DNA of 64,000 nucleotides from Roseivivax sp. THAF197b (GTDB lineage Bacteria > Pseudomonadota > Alphaproteobacteria > Rhodobacterales > Rhodobacteraceae), in NCBI RefSeq assembly GCF_009363255.1, contig NZ_CP045318.1:782001-846000 (forward strand), read 5' to 3'. This document shows positions 36,282-45,863 of this stretch, one piece after another (position 1 is the stretch's first letter; each line of letters begins with the position of its first letter). The notes under the pieces were generated by a model that worked only from the letters and a program-made list of their open reading frames with translations, did no database searches and was not told where the DNA came from. A program made the translations under genes and the position numbers.

Positions 36282-37964
36282 ATGACGGAGCAGTCCTTTT
36301 TCGCGCGCCAGCTCAGAAGCGCCACAGCATCCTGTGGCCGTGGCTGGGACATGCTGCGCCATGAAGGGCCGGGGCAGATCCAGTTCTGGTTCATCGCGCT
36401 GGCCGTGGGGATCGCGGCGGGCTTTGCGGCCATCCTCTTCCGTCTGGCGATTGAGGCGCTGCAGACCGCGGCCTATGGCATCGAAGATCCAAACACGCTG
36501 GCGAGTTTCGCCGAGACCCTGCCATGGTATTTCGTCATGGCCATTCCGGCGCTTGGCGGTGTGACGGTGGGTGTGATCGTGCATTATTTCACCCCGGATG
36601 GTCGCGTGCGCAGCGTCTCGGACGTGATCGAGGGGGCCGCCCTCAATGACGGGCGGGTGGAGAAGAAGGCGGGCATCGCCTCGGCCCTCTGCTCCTGGAT
36701 CACGCTCTCGACGGGCGGCTCATCCGGGCGGGAGGGGCCGGTCGTCCATATCGCGGCGATGATCGCAAGCTGGGTGTCGAACATGCTGCGCGTCGATGGG
36801 ATCACCGGCCGGGATCTTCTGGGCTGCGCGGTCGCGGCGGCCGTCTCCGCGAGCTTCAACGCGCCCATCGCGGGGGCGCTTTTCGCGCTCGAGGTCGTGT
36901 TGCGGCATTTCGCGCTCCATGCCTTTGCGCCGATCGTGGTGGCAAGCGCGGCGGGCACGGTGATCAACCGGCTGACCTTCGGCGATGTGACCGAATTTCG
37001 TCTGCCGGGGACCACAACGGTGGAATTCTACCTCGAACTTCCCGCCTTCCTGATCCTCGGGCTTCTGGCGGGATTGATCGCCGTCATCACGATGCGCGCG
37101 ATCTTCATGGCGGATGATTGGGGTACCGGGCTGCAGCGCAGGCTGGGCCTGCCGCACTTCCTGCGGCCCGCGGTGGCAGGCGTTTTACTGGGCGGCCTTG
37201 CGATCTTCTATCCGCATATCATCGGGGTCGGCTACGAGACCACGTCGCTGGCGCTGACGGGCAATCTTCTGACCCATGAGGCCATCATCTTCGTCGTCCT
37301 GAAGGTCGTGGCGCTGGCGATCACCCTGGCGGGGCGCATGGGGGGCGGGGTGTTTTCGCCGTCGCTGATGATCGGCGCGCTGACCGGGCTCGCATTCGGG
37401 CTGATCGCGACCGGGATCTTCCCCAACCAATCGGGCTCCTCGACGCTTTATGCGCTGGCGGGGATGGGAGCTGTGGCGGCGGCCGTTCTCGGCGCGCCGA
37501 TCTCGACCACGCTCATTGTGTTCGAACTCACGGGCGACTGGCAGACGGGGCTCGCGGTGATGGTCTCGGTCTCCATCTCGACGGCGCTGGCGTCCCGGCT
37601 CGTGGACCGGTCCTTCTTTCTCAGCCAGCTCGAGCGGCGGAACGTTCATCTGGCCGCGGGGCCGCAAGCCTATCTTCTGGCGATGTTCGGGGTGTCGGGG
37701 GTGATGCGGAAGCCGACCGATCTGAAAGCGGCGGATGAGCAGGCCTGCCACGAGATGATCGAGCAGGAGCTCTTCGTGAACCTCACCTCGACGCTGGAGA
37801 CCGCGCTGCCGCTGTTCGAGAAATCGGGAGTGGCCTTCCTGCCGGTGGTCAAGCGCGACGAAGAGAGCGACGCGGCCATCCTGCAAGGGGCATTATTCCA
37901 CGTCGATGCGCTGAAAGCCTACAACCGGGCGCTCGCGGCCACCGCAGCGGAAGAGCATAGCTGA
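36282..37964 (+). CDS. ClC-family chloride channel/transporter with CBS pair
   Basis: A 560-residue ClC protein. Selectivity-filter motifs are visible: GSSGREGPVVHIAA, then GAIFAL-like AGALFALEV, and GRMGGGVFSPSLMIGA. The hydrophobic core (residues 36-440) holds about ten helices. The gating-glutamate position in GREGP is conserved. The C-terminal 100 residues (LFVNLTSTLETALPLFEKSGVAFLPVV) look like CBS domains. It is followed by a good terminator. Confidence 0.93.
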   Translation: MTEQSFFARQLRSATASCGRGWDMLRHEGPGQIQFWFIALAVGIAAGFAAILFRLAIEALQTAAYGIEDPNTLASFAETLPWYFVMAIPALGGVTVGVIVHYFTPDGRVRSVSDVIEGAALNDGRVEKKAGIASALCSWITLSTGGSSGREGPVVHIAAMIASWVSNMLRVDGITGRDLLGCAVAAAVSASFNAPIAGALFALEVVLRHFALHAFAPIVVASAAGTVINRLTFGDVTEFRLPGTTTVEFYLELPAFLILGLLAGLIAVITMRAIFMADDWGTGLQRRLGLPHFLRPAVAGVLLGGLAIFYPHIIGVGYETTSLALTGNLLTHEAIIFVVLKVVALAITLAGRMGGGVFSPSLMIGALTGLAFGLIATGIFPNQSGSSTLYALAGMGAVAAAVLGAPISTTLIVFELTGDWQTGLAVMVSVSISTALASRLVDRSFFLSQLERRNVHLAAGPQAYLLAMFGVSGVMRKPTDLKAADEQACHEMIEQELFVNLTSTLETALPLFEKSGVAFLPVVKRDEESDAAILQGALFHVDALKAYNRALAATAAEEHS

Positions 37965-38060
37965 TCGCCGGTCCATTTATGCGGACCGTGCCGGGCGACG
38001 GTATATGTGCGGAAAGGTGCCCTTTTCCGGCCGCTGAATAAGGCTGGTACGGGCGAGGAT

Positions 38061-38096
38061 CTGCCCGGTGCAGCGCTGTGCCCGGGCAGAGTTTTT
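38061..38096 (+). terminator. Intrinsic terminator after the ClC gene
   Basis: An 8-bp perfect stem ctgcccgg/ccgggcag is followed by agttttt, lying between the convergent ClC and DUF427 genes. It can serve the plus-strand gene; the minus strand lacks a T-run. Confidence 0.8.
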
Positions 38097-38102
38097 GTCG
38101 CG

Positions 38103-38447
38103 TCAGAGCTCTTCGACGGTCACGCCATCCTGCTCGTAGAAGGCGAGGTAGCCCTTGATCTGGGCCACGTCTTCCTTCGGATCTTCATAGGTCCAGACCG
38201 CGTCGGTATAGGTCTTGGATTTCGACATGATCGAGTAATACGCCGCCTTGCCCTTCTTCGGGCAGGTCGTCTCCGTATCTGTGCGATCGAGAAACGCCAT
38301 GCCGATATCCTCGCGCGGGAAGTAGATTACCGGGGCGCGGTCGCCCTCGCTCAACTCCAGCGCGGCATTGCTTTCGCCGATCACCGCACCGCCCGCACGG
38401 ACAACCCATGTTCCGTCTACCGGGCGGATCCTTATATCATTCGTCAT
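38103..38447 (-). CDS. DUF427 domain protein
   Basis: A 114-residue protein matching DUF427: RIRPVDGTWVVRAGGAVIGES, VIYFPREDIGM, CPKKGKAAYYSIM, DAVWTYEDP and IKGYLAFYEQDGVTV. The fold is a small beta-barrel; function is unknown. It is transcribed from the region between the ClC gene and the aminopeptidase gene; the start codon follows aaaagggagattggg. Confidence 0.85.
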   Translation of the reverse strand: MTNDIRIRPVDGTWVVRAGGAVIGESNAALELSEGDRAPVIYFPREDIGMAFLDRTDTETTCPKKGKAAYYSIMSKSKTYTDAVWTYEDPKEDVAQIKGYLAFYEQDGVTVEEL

Positions 38448-38523
38448 CCCAATCTCCCTTTTATCGTTCCGTTACCGCGTTTACCGAACGGTTGTGTCAT
38501 AGGCTTGTCAAAGCGGCCTCTCG

Positions 38524-40323
38524 TCAAAGCGGCGCTGTGGCCGTCTCGAGCCAGCTTCGTGTCTCGTCGTCCAGATCGGCAGAGAGCCGCGCGCGGCACT
38601 CCGCGTGATAGCCATCGATCCAGTCCCGTTCGTCGCGGGTCAGCATGTCCTGCATGATCAATCTGCGGTCGAGGGGGACATAGGTCAGGGTTTCGAAGGA
38701 CAACATCTCCGAGACCGTCTGACCGGGGATCTTGGCCATGGGCTGTACCACGACGAGGTTCTCGATCCTGATACCATATGCGCCTTCCCGGTAGAAGCCC
38801 GGCTCGTTCGAGAGGATCATGCCGGGTTTCAGCGGAACCTGTCCGGTGCGCGCGATGCGTTGCGGCCCTTCGTGCACCGAAAGATAGGCGCCGACGCCGT
38901 GGCCGGTGCCGTGACCGTAATCGAGCCCGACCTGCCACAGATGTTGCCGCGCGATGGAGTCGATATCGCGCCCGGCCAGACCTGCGGGCCAACGCAGGCG
39001 GCTGACCCCGATCATGCCCTGCAACACGCGGGTGAAGTTCTGGCGTTCCTCGTCGCCGGGTGTGCCGATGGCAATCGTGCGGGTGATATCCGTCGTGCCG
39101 TCGCGGTACTGCCCGCCGGAATCCACCAGGAGAAGCTGGCCGTCGCGGATCGGCGCATCCGTGCCTTCGGTCACACGGTAATGGACGATGGCACCATGCG
39201 GACCCGCCCCGCAGATCGTCTCGAACGCAATATCAACAAGCGCGCCGGTCTCGCGGCGGCACTCCTCGAGTTTGCGGACCACGTCGGTCTCGTAGAGATC
39301 GCCGGGTGCAGTGCGGTCGAGCCACGCCAGAAACCGGCACATCGCGTGAGCATCGCGCAGATGTGCGGCGCGCGCGCCCGCGATCTCCGTCTCGTTCTTG
39401 CAGGCCTTGGGCAGAAGGCAGGGGTCTTCGGCGCGGTGCACAGGGATCTCGGCGGTCTCGAGCGCGTCGAGCACGGCCAGAGGGCAGGTCGCCGGATCGA
39501 TCCCGACGCGGCCCTCGAGTTGCGCGATCTCCTCCAGCAGAGCATCGGGGTCGCGAAGAATGACCTTGTCGCCCAAGTGCTCGCGCACGGCGTCAAGCTT
39601 CCCGGCGGCCATGAAGAGCGTCACCTGGCCGGTCGCATGAAGGATCGCAAATCCATGCGGCACGGGATTGCGCGGGATGTCGGTGCCGCGGATGTTCAAA
39701 AGCCAGGCAAGGCTGTCCGGTTGCGTCAGCACGAAATGCGCCGCCGGGCCGAGGGACTGCGACAGGCGCGCGATCTTCTCGCCATGCGCCTCGCCCGCAA
39801 GGGCCACGGGCTGTGGGGCGACCGCGCCCATGGGCGGGTCCGGCTGATCCTCCCAGATCCGGTCGATGAGGTTGTCGGACCGGACAAGGCGCGCATCGTC
39901 GAGCGTGGCCTCCAGCCGTTCGGCCTGGTCCACGCTCAGCAACCACGGATCGATGCCGATCTTGGCACCGGACGTCGCGGTGTCGTTGATCCAATCGCCA
40001 AGCGAGACTTCCGGCCAGTCGACCGGCGTGAAATCCGAAGCGACTTGCGCGCGGGCCTGAAGCCTGTAGCGCCCATCGACGAAGAGGCCCGCCGTCTCGA
40101 CAAGCACCACGCAATGTCCCGCGGAGCCGGTAAAGCCGGTCAGCCAGGCAAGGCGGTTGTCCCGCGGCGCGACATATTCTCCCTGAAAGGCATCGGCGCG
40201 CGGCACCACGAAGCCGTCGAGCCCGTCGCGCGCCATTTCGGAGCGCAAGGCGGCCAGGCGCGGCGGGCCTTGCTCGGGCCGCGATGCTTCGACAAAGCTT
40301 TGGAAATAGCCATCATCACTCAT
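38524..40323 (-). CDS. pepP: Aminopeptidase P family protein (Xaa-Pro aminopeptidase)
   Basis: A 599-residue protein with two N-terminal creatinase-like domains and a C-terminal pita-bread metallopeptidase domain. The di-metal ligands are recognisable: the Asp pair in LLVDSGGQYRDGTTDITR, His in DYGHGTGHGVGAYLSVHE, and the two Glu in SNEPGFYREG and IRIENLVVV. The three-domain length of about 600 is typical of the eukaryote-like APP1 branch found in alphaproteobacteria. It removes N-terminal residues before proline. Confidence 0.9.
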   Translation of the reverse strand: MSDDGYFQSFVEASRPEQGPPRLAALRSEMARDGLDGFVVPRADAFQGEYVAPRDNRLAWLTGFTGSAGHCVVLVETAGLFVDGRYRLQARAQVASDFTPVDWPEVSLGDWINDTATSGAKIGIDPWLLSVDQAERLEATLDDARLVRSDNLIDRIWEDQPDPPMGAVAPQPVALAGEAHGEKIARLSQSLGPAAHFVLTQPDSLAWLLNIRGTDIPRNPVPHGFAILHATGQVTLFMAAGKLDAVREHLGDKVILRDPDALLEEIAQLEGRVGIDPATCPLAVLDALETAEIPVHRAEDPCLLPKACKNETEIAGARAAHLRDAHAMCRFLAWLDRTAPGDLYETDVVRKLEECRRETGALVDIAFETICGAGPHGAIVHYRVTEGTDAPIRDGQLLLVDSGGQYRDGTTDITRTIAIGTPGDEERQNFTRVLQGMIGVSRLRWPAGLAGRDIDSIARQHLWQVGLDYGHGTGHGVGAYLSVHEGPQRIARTGQVPLKPGMILSNEPGFYREGAYGIRIENLVVVQPMAKIPGQTVSEMLSFETLTYVPLDRRLIMQDMLTRDERDWIDGYHAECRARLSADLDDETRSWLETATAPL

Positions 40324-40458
40324 GGCATGCCTGCCTTTCCTGTCTCTGACCTTTTGTCATACGCGCAGATCGCACATCGAACGCCGGAACGTAGACGAAC
40401 GAGGATGCCACCTGTGCCGCACCACGCGTGCGCCCTCGCGCCTCCATGTGCCTGATCG

Positions 40459-42333
40459 TCACGATGCGCGCTTGATGCCCATCATCCGGGCGCGCGCGCG
40501 CGGATCGCTGTCGAAGAGCGAGGCCAGCTGTTCCGTCATCGCACCTGCGAGCTGTTCCACGTCGGTGATCGTCACGGCGCGGTCATAATAGCGCGTCACA
40601 TCGTGGCCGATGCCGATGGCCAGAAGTTCCACCTGGCGGCGGCGTTCGACCATGGCGATCACGTCGCGCAGATGTTTCTCGAGGTAATTGGCGGGGTTCA
40701 CCGACAGGGTGGAATCGTCCACCGGTGCGCCGTCGGAGATCACCATCAGGATCTTGCGCGCCTCGGGACGGCCCGCCATGCGCCGATGCGCCCATTCCAG
40801 CGCCTCGCCGTCGATATTTTCCTTGAGAAGGCCCTCTTTCATCATCAGGCCGAGATTGGCCCGTGCGCGGCGCCACGGCGCATCGGCGCCCTTGTAGATG
40901 ATGTGGCGCAGATCGTTGAGGCGGCCGGGCTGCTGTTCGCGGCCCGAGTTGAGCCATTTTTCGCGGCTCTGTCCGCCCTTCCAGGCGCGGGTGGTGAAGC
41001 CCAGGATCTCGACCTTCACATCGCACCGCTCCAGCGTGCGGGCGAGGACATCAGCGCAGATCGCGGCGATGGAGATGGGGCGGCCGCGCATCGAGCCCGA
41101 ATTGTCGAGAAGGAGCGTCACGACCGTATCGCGGAACTCCATGTCCTTTTCGACCTTGAAGCTGAGCGGCGTGGTGGGGTTGGCAACGACGCGCGCGAGG
41201 CGACCCGCATCGAGGATGCCTTCCTCGCGGTCGAATTCCCATGACCGGTTCTGTTGCGCCTGCAGGCGGCGCTGCAACTTGTTCGCGAGCCGCGACACCG
41301 CGCCTTTCAGCGGATCGAGCTGCTGGTCGAGATAGGCGCGCAGGCGTTCGAGCTCGGCGGGTTCGGCGAGTTCCTCGGCGCGGATCTCCTCGTCGAATTC
41401 GGCGGTATAGACGCGGTAATTCGGATCGGCATCGGAGACGGGCTGCGGGGCGGGCGGCTCGAGCGGGGCCTCGCCTTCCGGCATCTCGACCTCGTCGCTG
41501 TCGTCCTGCTCGCCCACATCCTCCATGGAGACCTGGGCCTGGCTTGCGTCCTGGGTCTGCTCCTGGCTCTGCTCGGGCGAGGCCTCGTCGTCTTCCTCGC
41601 CACTATCCTCGTCGCCTTCGTTCTGTTCTTCCTGCTCCTCGCCGCCTTCGTCGGCCTCATCCTCTGCTTCGTCATCGAGGTCGTCCGGGTCGTCGCCCAG
41701 CTGGTCGCCATAGCCCAGATCGGTGATCATCTTGCGGGTGAAGCGGGAAAACTCGGATTGATCGGTGATGACGCTTTCGAGGTTTTCGAGCGTGGTCCCG
41801 GCCTTGTCCTCGATGTGATTGCGCCACAGCTCCATCACGTTCTGCGCGGCGGGCGGCAGATCGCGCCCCGTGGCGAGGTGACGGACGAGATAGTTCAGCG
41901 CCTGAGGCAGCGGCACGTCCGAGGCATCCTTGACCTGGTCATACCCTTTGCGCAGGGCTTCGTGGCCGATCTTGACGTCGATATTGCCGGCGGTGCCGGG
42001 CATGTCACGCGCGCCCACCGCCTCGCAGCGGGCGGTTTCCATCGCTTCGTAGATCTCGCGCGCCATGTCACCCTGGGGGGCGTATTTCGAATGCGTTCCG
42101 ATATCGTGGTAGCGCCGGTGCAGCGCCAGCGCATCCGCCGTGCCGCGCGCGAGCAGCACTTCGTCGCGTCCCATCCGGCGCGACACTTGCGGCAGGCGCA
42201 TCGCATCGCCCGACACGCCCGACGGGTCCACGGTATAGCTGACCGTGAGGTCCGGGTCATGCGCCATCACCTTGGTCGCCTCGGCGAGGGCTTTCTTGAA
42301 GGGATCGGCGGGATTGTCGGAGCTTTTTGACAT
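40459..42333 (-). CDS. cobT: Cobaltochelatase subunit CobT
   Basis: A 624-residue subunit of the aerobic CobNST cobalt chelatase. The N-terminal part ([39 protein letters not shown]) is typical; a very acidic low-complexity stretch runs from about residue 215 to 310; a C-terminal VWA domain carries the MIDAS motif LLLDNSGSM near residue 415 and HVITDGAP-like [12 protein letters not shown]. The start MSKSSDN follows aaggagaaagacgcc; the long upstream frame is not conserved. No cobS is seen beside it. Confidence 0.93.
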   Translation of the reverse strand: MSKSSDNPADPFKKALAEATKVMAHDPDLTVSYTVDPSGVSGDAMRLPQVSRRMGRDEVLLARGTADALALHRRYHDIGTHSKYAPQGDMAREIYEAMETARCEAVGARDMPGTAGNIDVKIGHEALRKGYDQVKDASDVPLPQALNYLVRHLATGRDLPPAAQNVMELWRNHIEDKAGTTLENLESVITDQSEFSRFTRKMITDLGYGDQLGDDPDDLDDEAEDEADEGGEEQEEQNEGDEDSGEEDDEASPEQSQEQTQDASQAQVSMEDVGEQDDSDEVEMPEGEAPLEPPAPQPVSDADPNYRVYTAEFDEEIRAEELAEPAELERLRAYLDQQLDPLKGAVSRLANKLQRRLQAQQNRSWEFDREEGILDAGRLARVVANPTTPLSFKVEKDMEFRDTVVTLLLDNSGSMRGRPISIAAICADVLARTLERCDVKVEILGFTTRAWKGGQSREKWLNSGREQQPGRLNDLRHIIYKGADAPWRRARANLGLMMKEGLLKENIDGEALEWAHRRMAGRPEARKILMVISDGAPVDDSTLSVNPANYLEKHLRDVIAMVERRRQVELLAIGIGHDVTRYYDRAVTITDVEQLAGAMTEQLASLFDSDPRARARMMGIKRAS

Positions 42334-42463
42334 GGCGTCTTTCTCCTTCGTGCACCGCAGAAAAGCAAGAGGGCGGGCGGTGTGACAGGCGAGAGATAAA
42401 GCGCGCGGCCCGTGCTGCAAGCGGGATAACGGGCGATCGGGGTCTGGCGTGACGGTCGGGCGC

Positions 42464-42520
42464 GCCCGCAAGCGGGCGACGAGAGGCGCTGCCTCTCGTG
42501 CTCTCCGGAGGTATTTTCGG
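42464..42520. repeat. Double-hairpin intergenic repeat (Rhodobacteraceae type)
   Basis: Two adjacent perfect hairpins, gcccgc-aa-gcgggc and acgagaggc-gct-gcctctcgt, are followed by ctccggaggtatttt. I recall the arrangement 'GC hairpin, then ccggaggtattt' as a recurrent intergenic element in Rhodobacteraceae. It lies within the 296-bp divergent spacer between cobT and the YmdB-type gene. Nothing else gene-like is visible there. Confidence 0.6.
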
Positions 42521-42629
42521 TCCGGTCGTGACAGGAGCGGGCGCGAGCTGGGCCCGACCGGGACGCAGACCCCGGACGGGCGGGAGAAGGGGCTTGCAAA
42601 AGCGGCGCGGCTCACTCACTCCAGAACGC

Positions 42630-43454
42630 ATGAAACTGATGTTCCTTGGAGATGTCATGGGCCGCGCGGGCCGCGACGCGGTGACTGCCCGGCTGCCAGC
42701 GTTGCGAGAGGCCTGGAAGCTCGATTTCGTGGTCGTGAACGGGGAGAACGCGTCGAACGGGGCAGGGCTCACGGCGGCGCATGCGCAACTTCTCTTCGAT
42801 GCGGGCGCCGATTGCGTTACGCTTGGCGATCATGCCTTCGATCAGAAGGACATGCTGCAATTCGCCGAGACCGACACGCGCATCATCCGGCCGGTGAACT
42901 ACTCCAAGGTGGCCCCCGGCCGCGGCTTCCGGCTGTTCGAGGATCGGCGCGGCCGCAAGGTCCTGGTCGTGCAGGTGCTGGGCCAGGTCTTCATGAAGCG
43001 GCCCTTCGATGATCCGTTCAGTCACATGGAGCGTGTTTTGAAGGCGCATCCCCTGGGCGGTCAGGCGCAGGCCATCGTGGTCGACATGCATTGCGAGGCA
43101 ACCTCCGAGAAGATGGCGATGGGGCAGTATTGCAACGGCAAGGCGAGCCTTGTGGTTGGCACCCATACCCACGTGCCGACGGGCGATGCGCAGATCCTGC
43201 CGGGTGGCACCGCTTATCTGAGCGATGCGGGCATGTGCGGCGATTACGATTCGGTCATCGGCATGGACAAGGAAGAGCCATTGCGGCGCTTCATCACCGG
43301 CATGCCCAAGGGGCGCTTCCAGCCGGCATTGGGCGAGGCGACCCTGTCCGGTGTCTACGTTGAAACCGATGACCGCACCGGGCGCGCGACCCGGATTGCC
43401 ATGGTGCGACAGGGCGGCAGGCTCGAACAGGCGGGGCCAAGTCCCGTAGCTTGA
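42630..43454 (+). CDS. YmdB-family metallophosphoesterase (cyclic nucleotide phosphodiesterase-like)
   Basis: A 274-residue calcineurin-like phosphoesterase of the YmdB/TIGR00282 family. Metal-binding motifs are LFLGDVMGRAGRD-like MFLGDVMG, VNGENASNG, TLGDHAFDQ, VDMHCEATSEK and VVGTHTHVPTGD. B. subtilis YmdB hydrolyses 2',3'-cyclic nucleotides and cAMP; the role in alphaproteobacteria is not settled. The start is MKLMFLGDVMG; upstream frame reads through the hairpin repeat and is not conserved. Confidence 0.9.
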   Translation: MKLMFLGDVMGRAGRDAVTARLPALREAWKLDFVVVNGENASNGAGLTAAHAQLLFDAGADCVTLGDHAFDQKDMLQFAETDTRIIRPVNYSKVAPGRGFRLFEDRRGRKVLVVQVLGQVFMKRPFDDPFSHMERVLKAHPLGGQAQAIVVDMHCEATSEKMAMGQYCNGKASLVVGTHTHVPTGDAQILPGGTAYLSDAGMCGDYDSVIGMDKEEPLRRFITGMPKGRFQPALGEATLSGVYVETDDRTGRATRIAMVRQGGRLEQAGPSPVA

Positions 43455-43543
43455 GCAACGCCTGACGGGGCCGTTGCAGGCCCTTGTCGGGGCAGGGCGC
43501 AGCCGTCACAATGGTCCGTCAACGACGTCGGGATAGCGCGCGC

Positions 43544-45328
43544 ATGGAGCTTTTTCAGTTCGGCCAGGAGACAGCCGCCTACATCACCATGGGGGTAATC
43601 CTCGTAATGTTCGTGCTGTTCGTGTCGGAATGGTACCCGGTCGAGGTGGTGGCCATGGGCGGGGTGGCGGCACTTCTGGTGCTGGGCGTTCTGCCCTATG
43701 AAAGCGCGCTCGCCGTCCTGTCGAACCCGGCGCCCTGGACCATCGCGGCCATGTTCATCGTCATGGGCGCCTTGGTGCGCACGGGCGCGCTCGATGCGTT
43801 TACCTCCTTTGCGCAGGCGCGGGCCGAGCGGCATCCCAAGACCGCCATGGTCGGGATCGTCGGCGTCGTCGTGCTGGCCTCGGCCTTCATGAACAACACC
43901 CCCGTGGTCGTCGTCATGCTGCCGATCTTCGTGCAATTGTCGCGCTCGCTGGGGGTCGCGCCCTCGAAACTGCTGATCCCGCTGAGCTATGCCGCGATCC
44001 TCGGGGGCACGCTGACGCTGATCGGGACCTCGACGAACCTTCTCGTCGACGGGGTTGCACGGGCCCGCGGCATGGAGCCCTTCACCATCTTCGAGATCAC
44101 GCCCCTCGCGATCGTGCTGGTGCTCGTGGGGATGGGATACCTGTTCCTTCTGGGGCCCGTCCTACTGCCCGAGCGCACGAGCATGGCGGGCATGTTGTCG
44201 GACCGGTCGCGGATGAAATTCTTTACCGAGGTGGTGATCCCGCCCGATTCCAACCTGATCGGTCGGGACGTTCTGAGCGTGCAGCTGTTCAAGCGCGACG
44301 GCGTGCGGCTGGTGGATGTCGTGCGGGGCGACGAGTCGCTGCGCCGCAACCTCAAGGATGTCGAACTGGCCGTGGGCGACCGGATCGTTCTGCGCACCCA
44401 GATGACCGAAATCCTGAGCCTGCAGCGCAACAAGTCTTTGAAGCGCGTCGACCAGGTGTCGTCGGTGGAGACGACCACGGTGGAGGTGTTGATCTCTCCG
44501 GGATGCAAGATGGTCGGCCGATCGCTGGGCGCCTTGCGCCTGCGCCGCCGTTTCGGTGTCTACCCGCTGGCGGTGCATCGCCGAAACCAGAATATCGGCC
44601 GACAGCTCGACGATCTGGTGGTGCGCGTGGGCGACACGCTGCTGCTTGAAGGCGCGCCCGACGATATCAAGCGCCTCGCGGATGAAATGGCGCTTGTGGA
44701 TGTCGCGCAGCCGTCGGCACGGGCATTTCGGCGGGGGCATGCGCCGGTCGCGCTCGGCGCGCTGTCGGGCATCGTCATCCTGTCGGCACTGGGCCTCGCG
44801 CCCATTCTCGCCTTGGCCGTGGTCGCGGTGGCGGTCGTGCTTCTGAGCCGGTGTATCGATGCGGATGAGGCATTCTCTTTCGTCGAGGGCCAGCTTCTGG
44901 CGCTGATCTTCGCCATGCTCGCCATCGGTGCCGCGCTGGACGAAACCGGAGCGGTCGAGATGATCGCGGGCTGGGTCGCGCCCTGGATGAGCGGCCTTGA
45001 TGGGGTTTTCATCGTGCTCGCGGTCTTTGCCCTGACAAGTTTCCTGACCGAACTGGTCTCCAACAACGCGGTGGCGGTGGTGATGACGCCCATCGCCATC
45101 TCGCTGGCAGAGGCGCTGGGCGTCGATCCGCGCCCGCTGGTGGTTGCCGTCATGGTCGCGGCGTCCTGCGCCTTCGCGACACCGATCGGTTATCAGACCA
45201 ACACGCTGGTTTACGGCCCGGGCGGGTACAGGTTCACGGACTTCGTGCGTGTGGGCGTGCCGATGAATCTGCTAATCGGCATCGTTGCCTCCCTGATGAT
45301 TCCGCTGATCTGGCCGCTGACGCCTTAG
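43544..45328 (+). CDS. SLC13/DASS-type transporter with two TrkA-C domains
   Basis: A 594-residue membrane protein with two halves of transmembrane helices flanking a soluble middle. The first half has NNTPVVVVMLP and LGGTLTLIGTSTNLLV; the second has SNNAVAVVMTPIAISL and CAFATPIGYQTNTLVYGPGGY, the paired SNT-type motifs of the DASS/CitM superfamily. Residues about 215-390 contain two TrkA-C (RCK_C) domains (VVIPPDSNLIGRD and VLISPGCKMVGRS). This layout suggests sodium-coupled anion or sulfate transport; the substrate is uncertain. An ATG 11 codons earlier is also possible. Confidence 0.87.
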   Translation: MELFQFGQETAAYITMGVILVMFVLFVSEWYPVEVVAMGGVAALLVLGVLPYESALAVLSNPAPWTIAAMFIVMGALVRTGALDAFTSFAQARAERHPKTAMVGIVGVVVLASAFMNNTPVVVVMLPIFVQLSRSLGVAPSKLLIPLSYAAILGGTLTLIGTSTNLLVDGVARARGMEPFTIFEITPLAIVLVLVGMGYLFLLGPVLLPERTSMAGMLSDRSRMKFFTEVVIPPDSNLIGRDVLSVQLFKRDGVRLVDVVRGDESLRRNLKDVELAVGDRIVLRTQMTEILSLQRNKSLKRVDQVSSVETTTVEVLISPGCKMVGRSLGALRLRRRFGVYPLAVHRRNQNIGRQLDDLVVRVGDTLLLEGAPDDIKRLADEMALVDVAQPSARAFRRGHAPVALGALSGIVILSALGLAPILALAVVAVAVVLLSRCIDADEAFSFVEGQLLALIFAMLAIGAALDETGAVEMIAGWVAPWMSGLDGVFIVLAVFALTSFLTELVSNNAVAVVMTPIAISLAEALGVDPRPLVVAVMVAASCAFATPIGYQTNTLVYGPGGYRFTDFVRVGVPMNLLIGIVASLMIPLIWPLTP

Positions 45329-45383
45329 GCTGTCGCCCTGAGCTGACGCCAGGACAGGGCTCGCGTGACGGCGCCGCGCGCGC

Positions 45384-45428
45384 CTGTAAGACATTTCGGA
45401 CATGCACTCTGTAAAACAACGTGGACAT
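45384..45428. promoter_or_regulatory. Tandem 20-bp direct repeats upstream of the GTA cluster
   Basis: Two copies of CTGTAARACA-N4-GGACAT (45384-45403 and 45409-45428) differ at five positions, four of them the central N4, and lie 25 bp apart start-to-start, about 90-130 bp upstream of the first GTA gene. Such conserved tandem half-sites suit an activator binding in register with the promoter. GafA is the known direct activator of RcGTA-type promoters; assignment to it is inference. The rest of the 187-bp spacer shows no gene. Confidence 0.45.
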
Positions 45429-45515
45429 CATGCGAACGGTGTCTGCGTTCCGTTGGCAACGCTTCCGGCGACCAACGTGCGGCGCATCGACTCCCAGAAC
45501 AAGGATCGAGCGGAA

Positions 45516-45863
45516 ATGAGTCTGATTACCCCGGAGACACGCGCCTCGGCGCTCGAAGAGGAACGGCAGGAATTCCTCGAGACTTTGAGGGAGCTGCGCG
45601 CGGCATTGAACGATCTCAAATCCAAGGTGCGCGCGGACCAGATGACCAAGGAGGACAAGGCCGAGGCCAAGCGGCTGCTGGAAGAAGCACGCTACTGGTT
45701 GCGGCAGGTAAGGGAAACGGAGGCGGAACTTGTCAAAATCGAACGGGAAAAAGTCGGCATCGATGGGTCCTGGGGGCTCGATCTTGAAAAATCCCGCGCC
45801 GAAGTCCGGTGCCGCTTTGCGAGATTGCCGAAATGCGGCTGCGCGGGAGAAGATCCTCAATAA
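45516..45863 (+). CDS. GTA small terminase-like protein (g1)
   Basis: A 115-residue protein matching RcGTA orfg1, the small terminase subunit. It is mostly a coiled coil (EEERQEFLETLRELRAALNDLKSKV and RLLEEARYWLRQVRETEAELVKIEREK). The C-terminal RFARLPKCGCAGEDP segment carries two Cys. In RcGTA this subunit lacks sequence-specific DNA binding, which explains packaging of random host DNA. The start MSLITPETRA is chosen by family; it overlaps the large terminase gene by about 100 bp in another frame. Confidence 0.85.
   Translation: MSLITPETRASALEEERQEFLETLRELRAALNDLKSKVRADQMTKEDKAEAKRLLEEARYWLRQVRETEAELVKIEREKVGIDGSWGLDLEKSRAEVRCRFARLPKCGCAGEDPQ

Noticed and set aside
42334..42615. N-terminal extension of cobT
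   Set aside because: Reads through the hairpin repeat and spacer; Arg/Pro-rich, no similarity to CobT.
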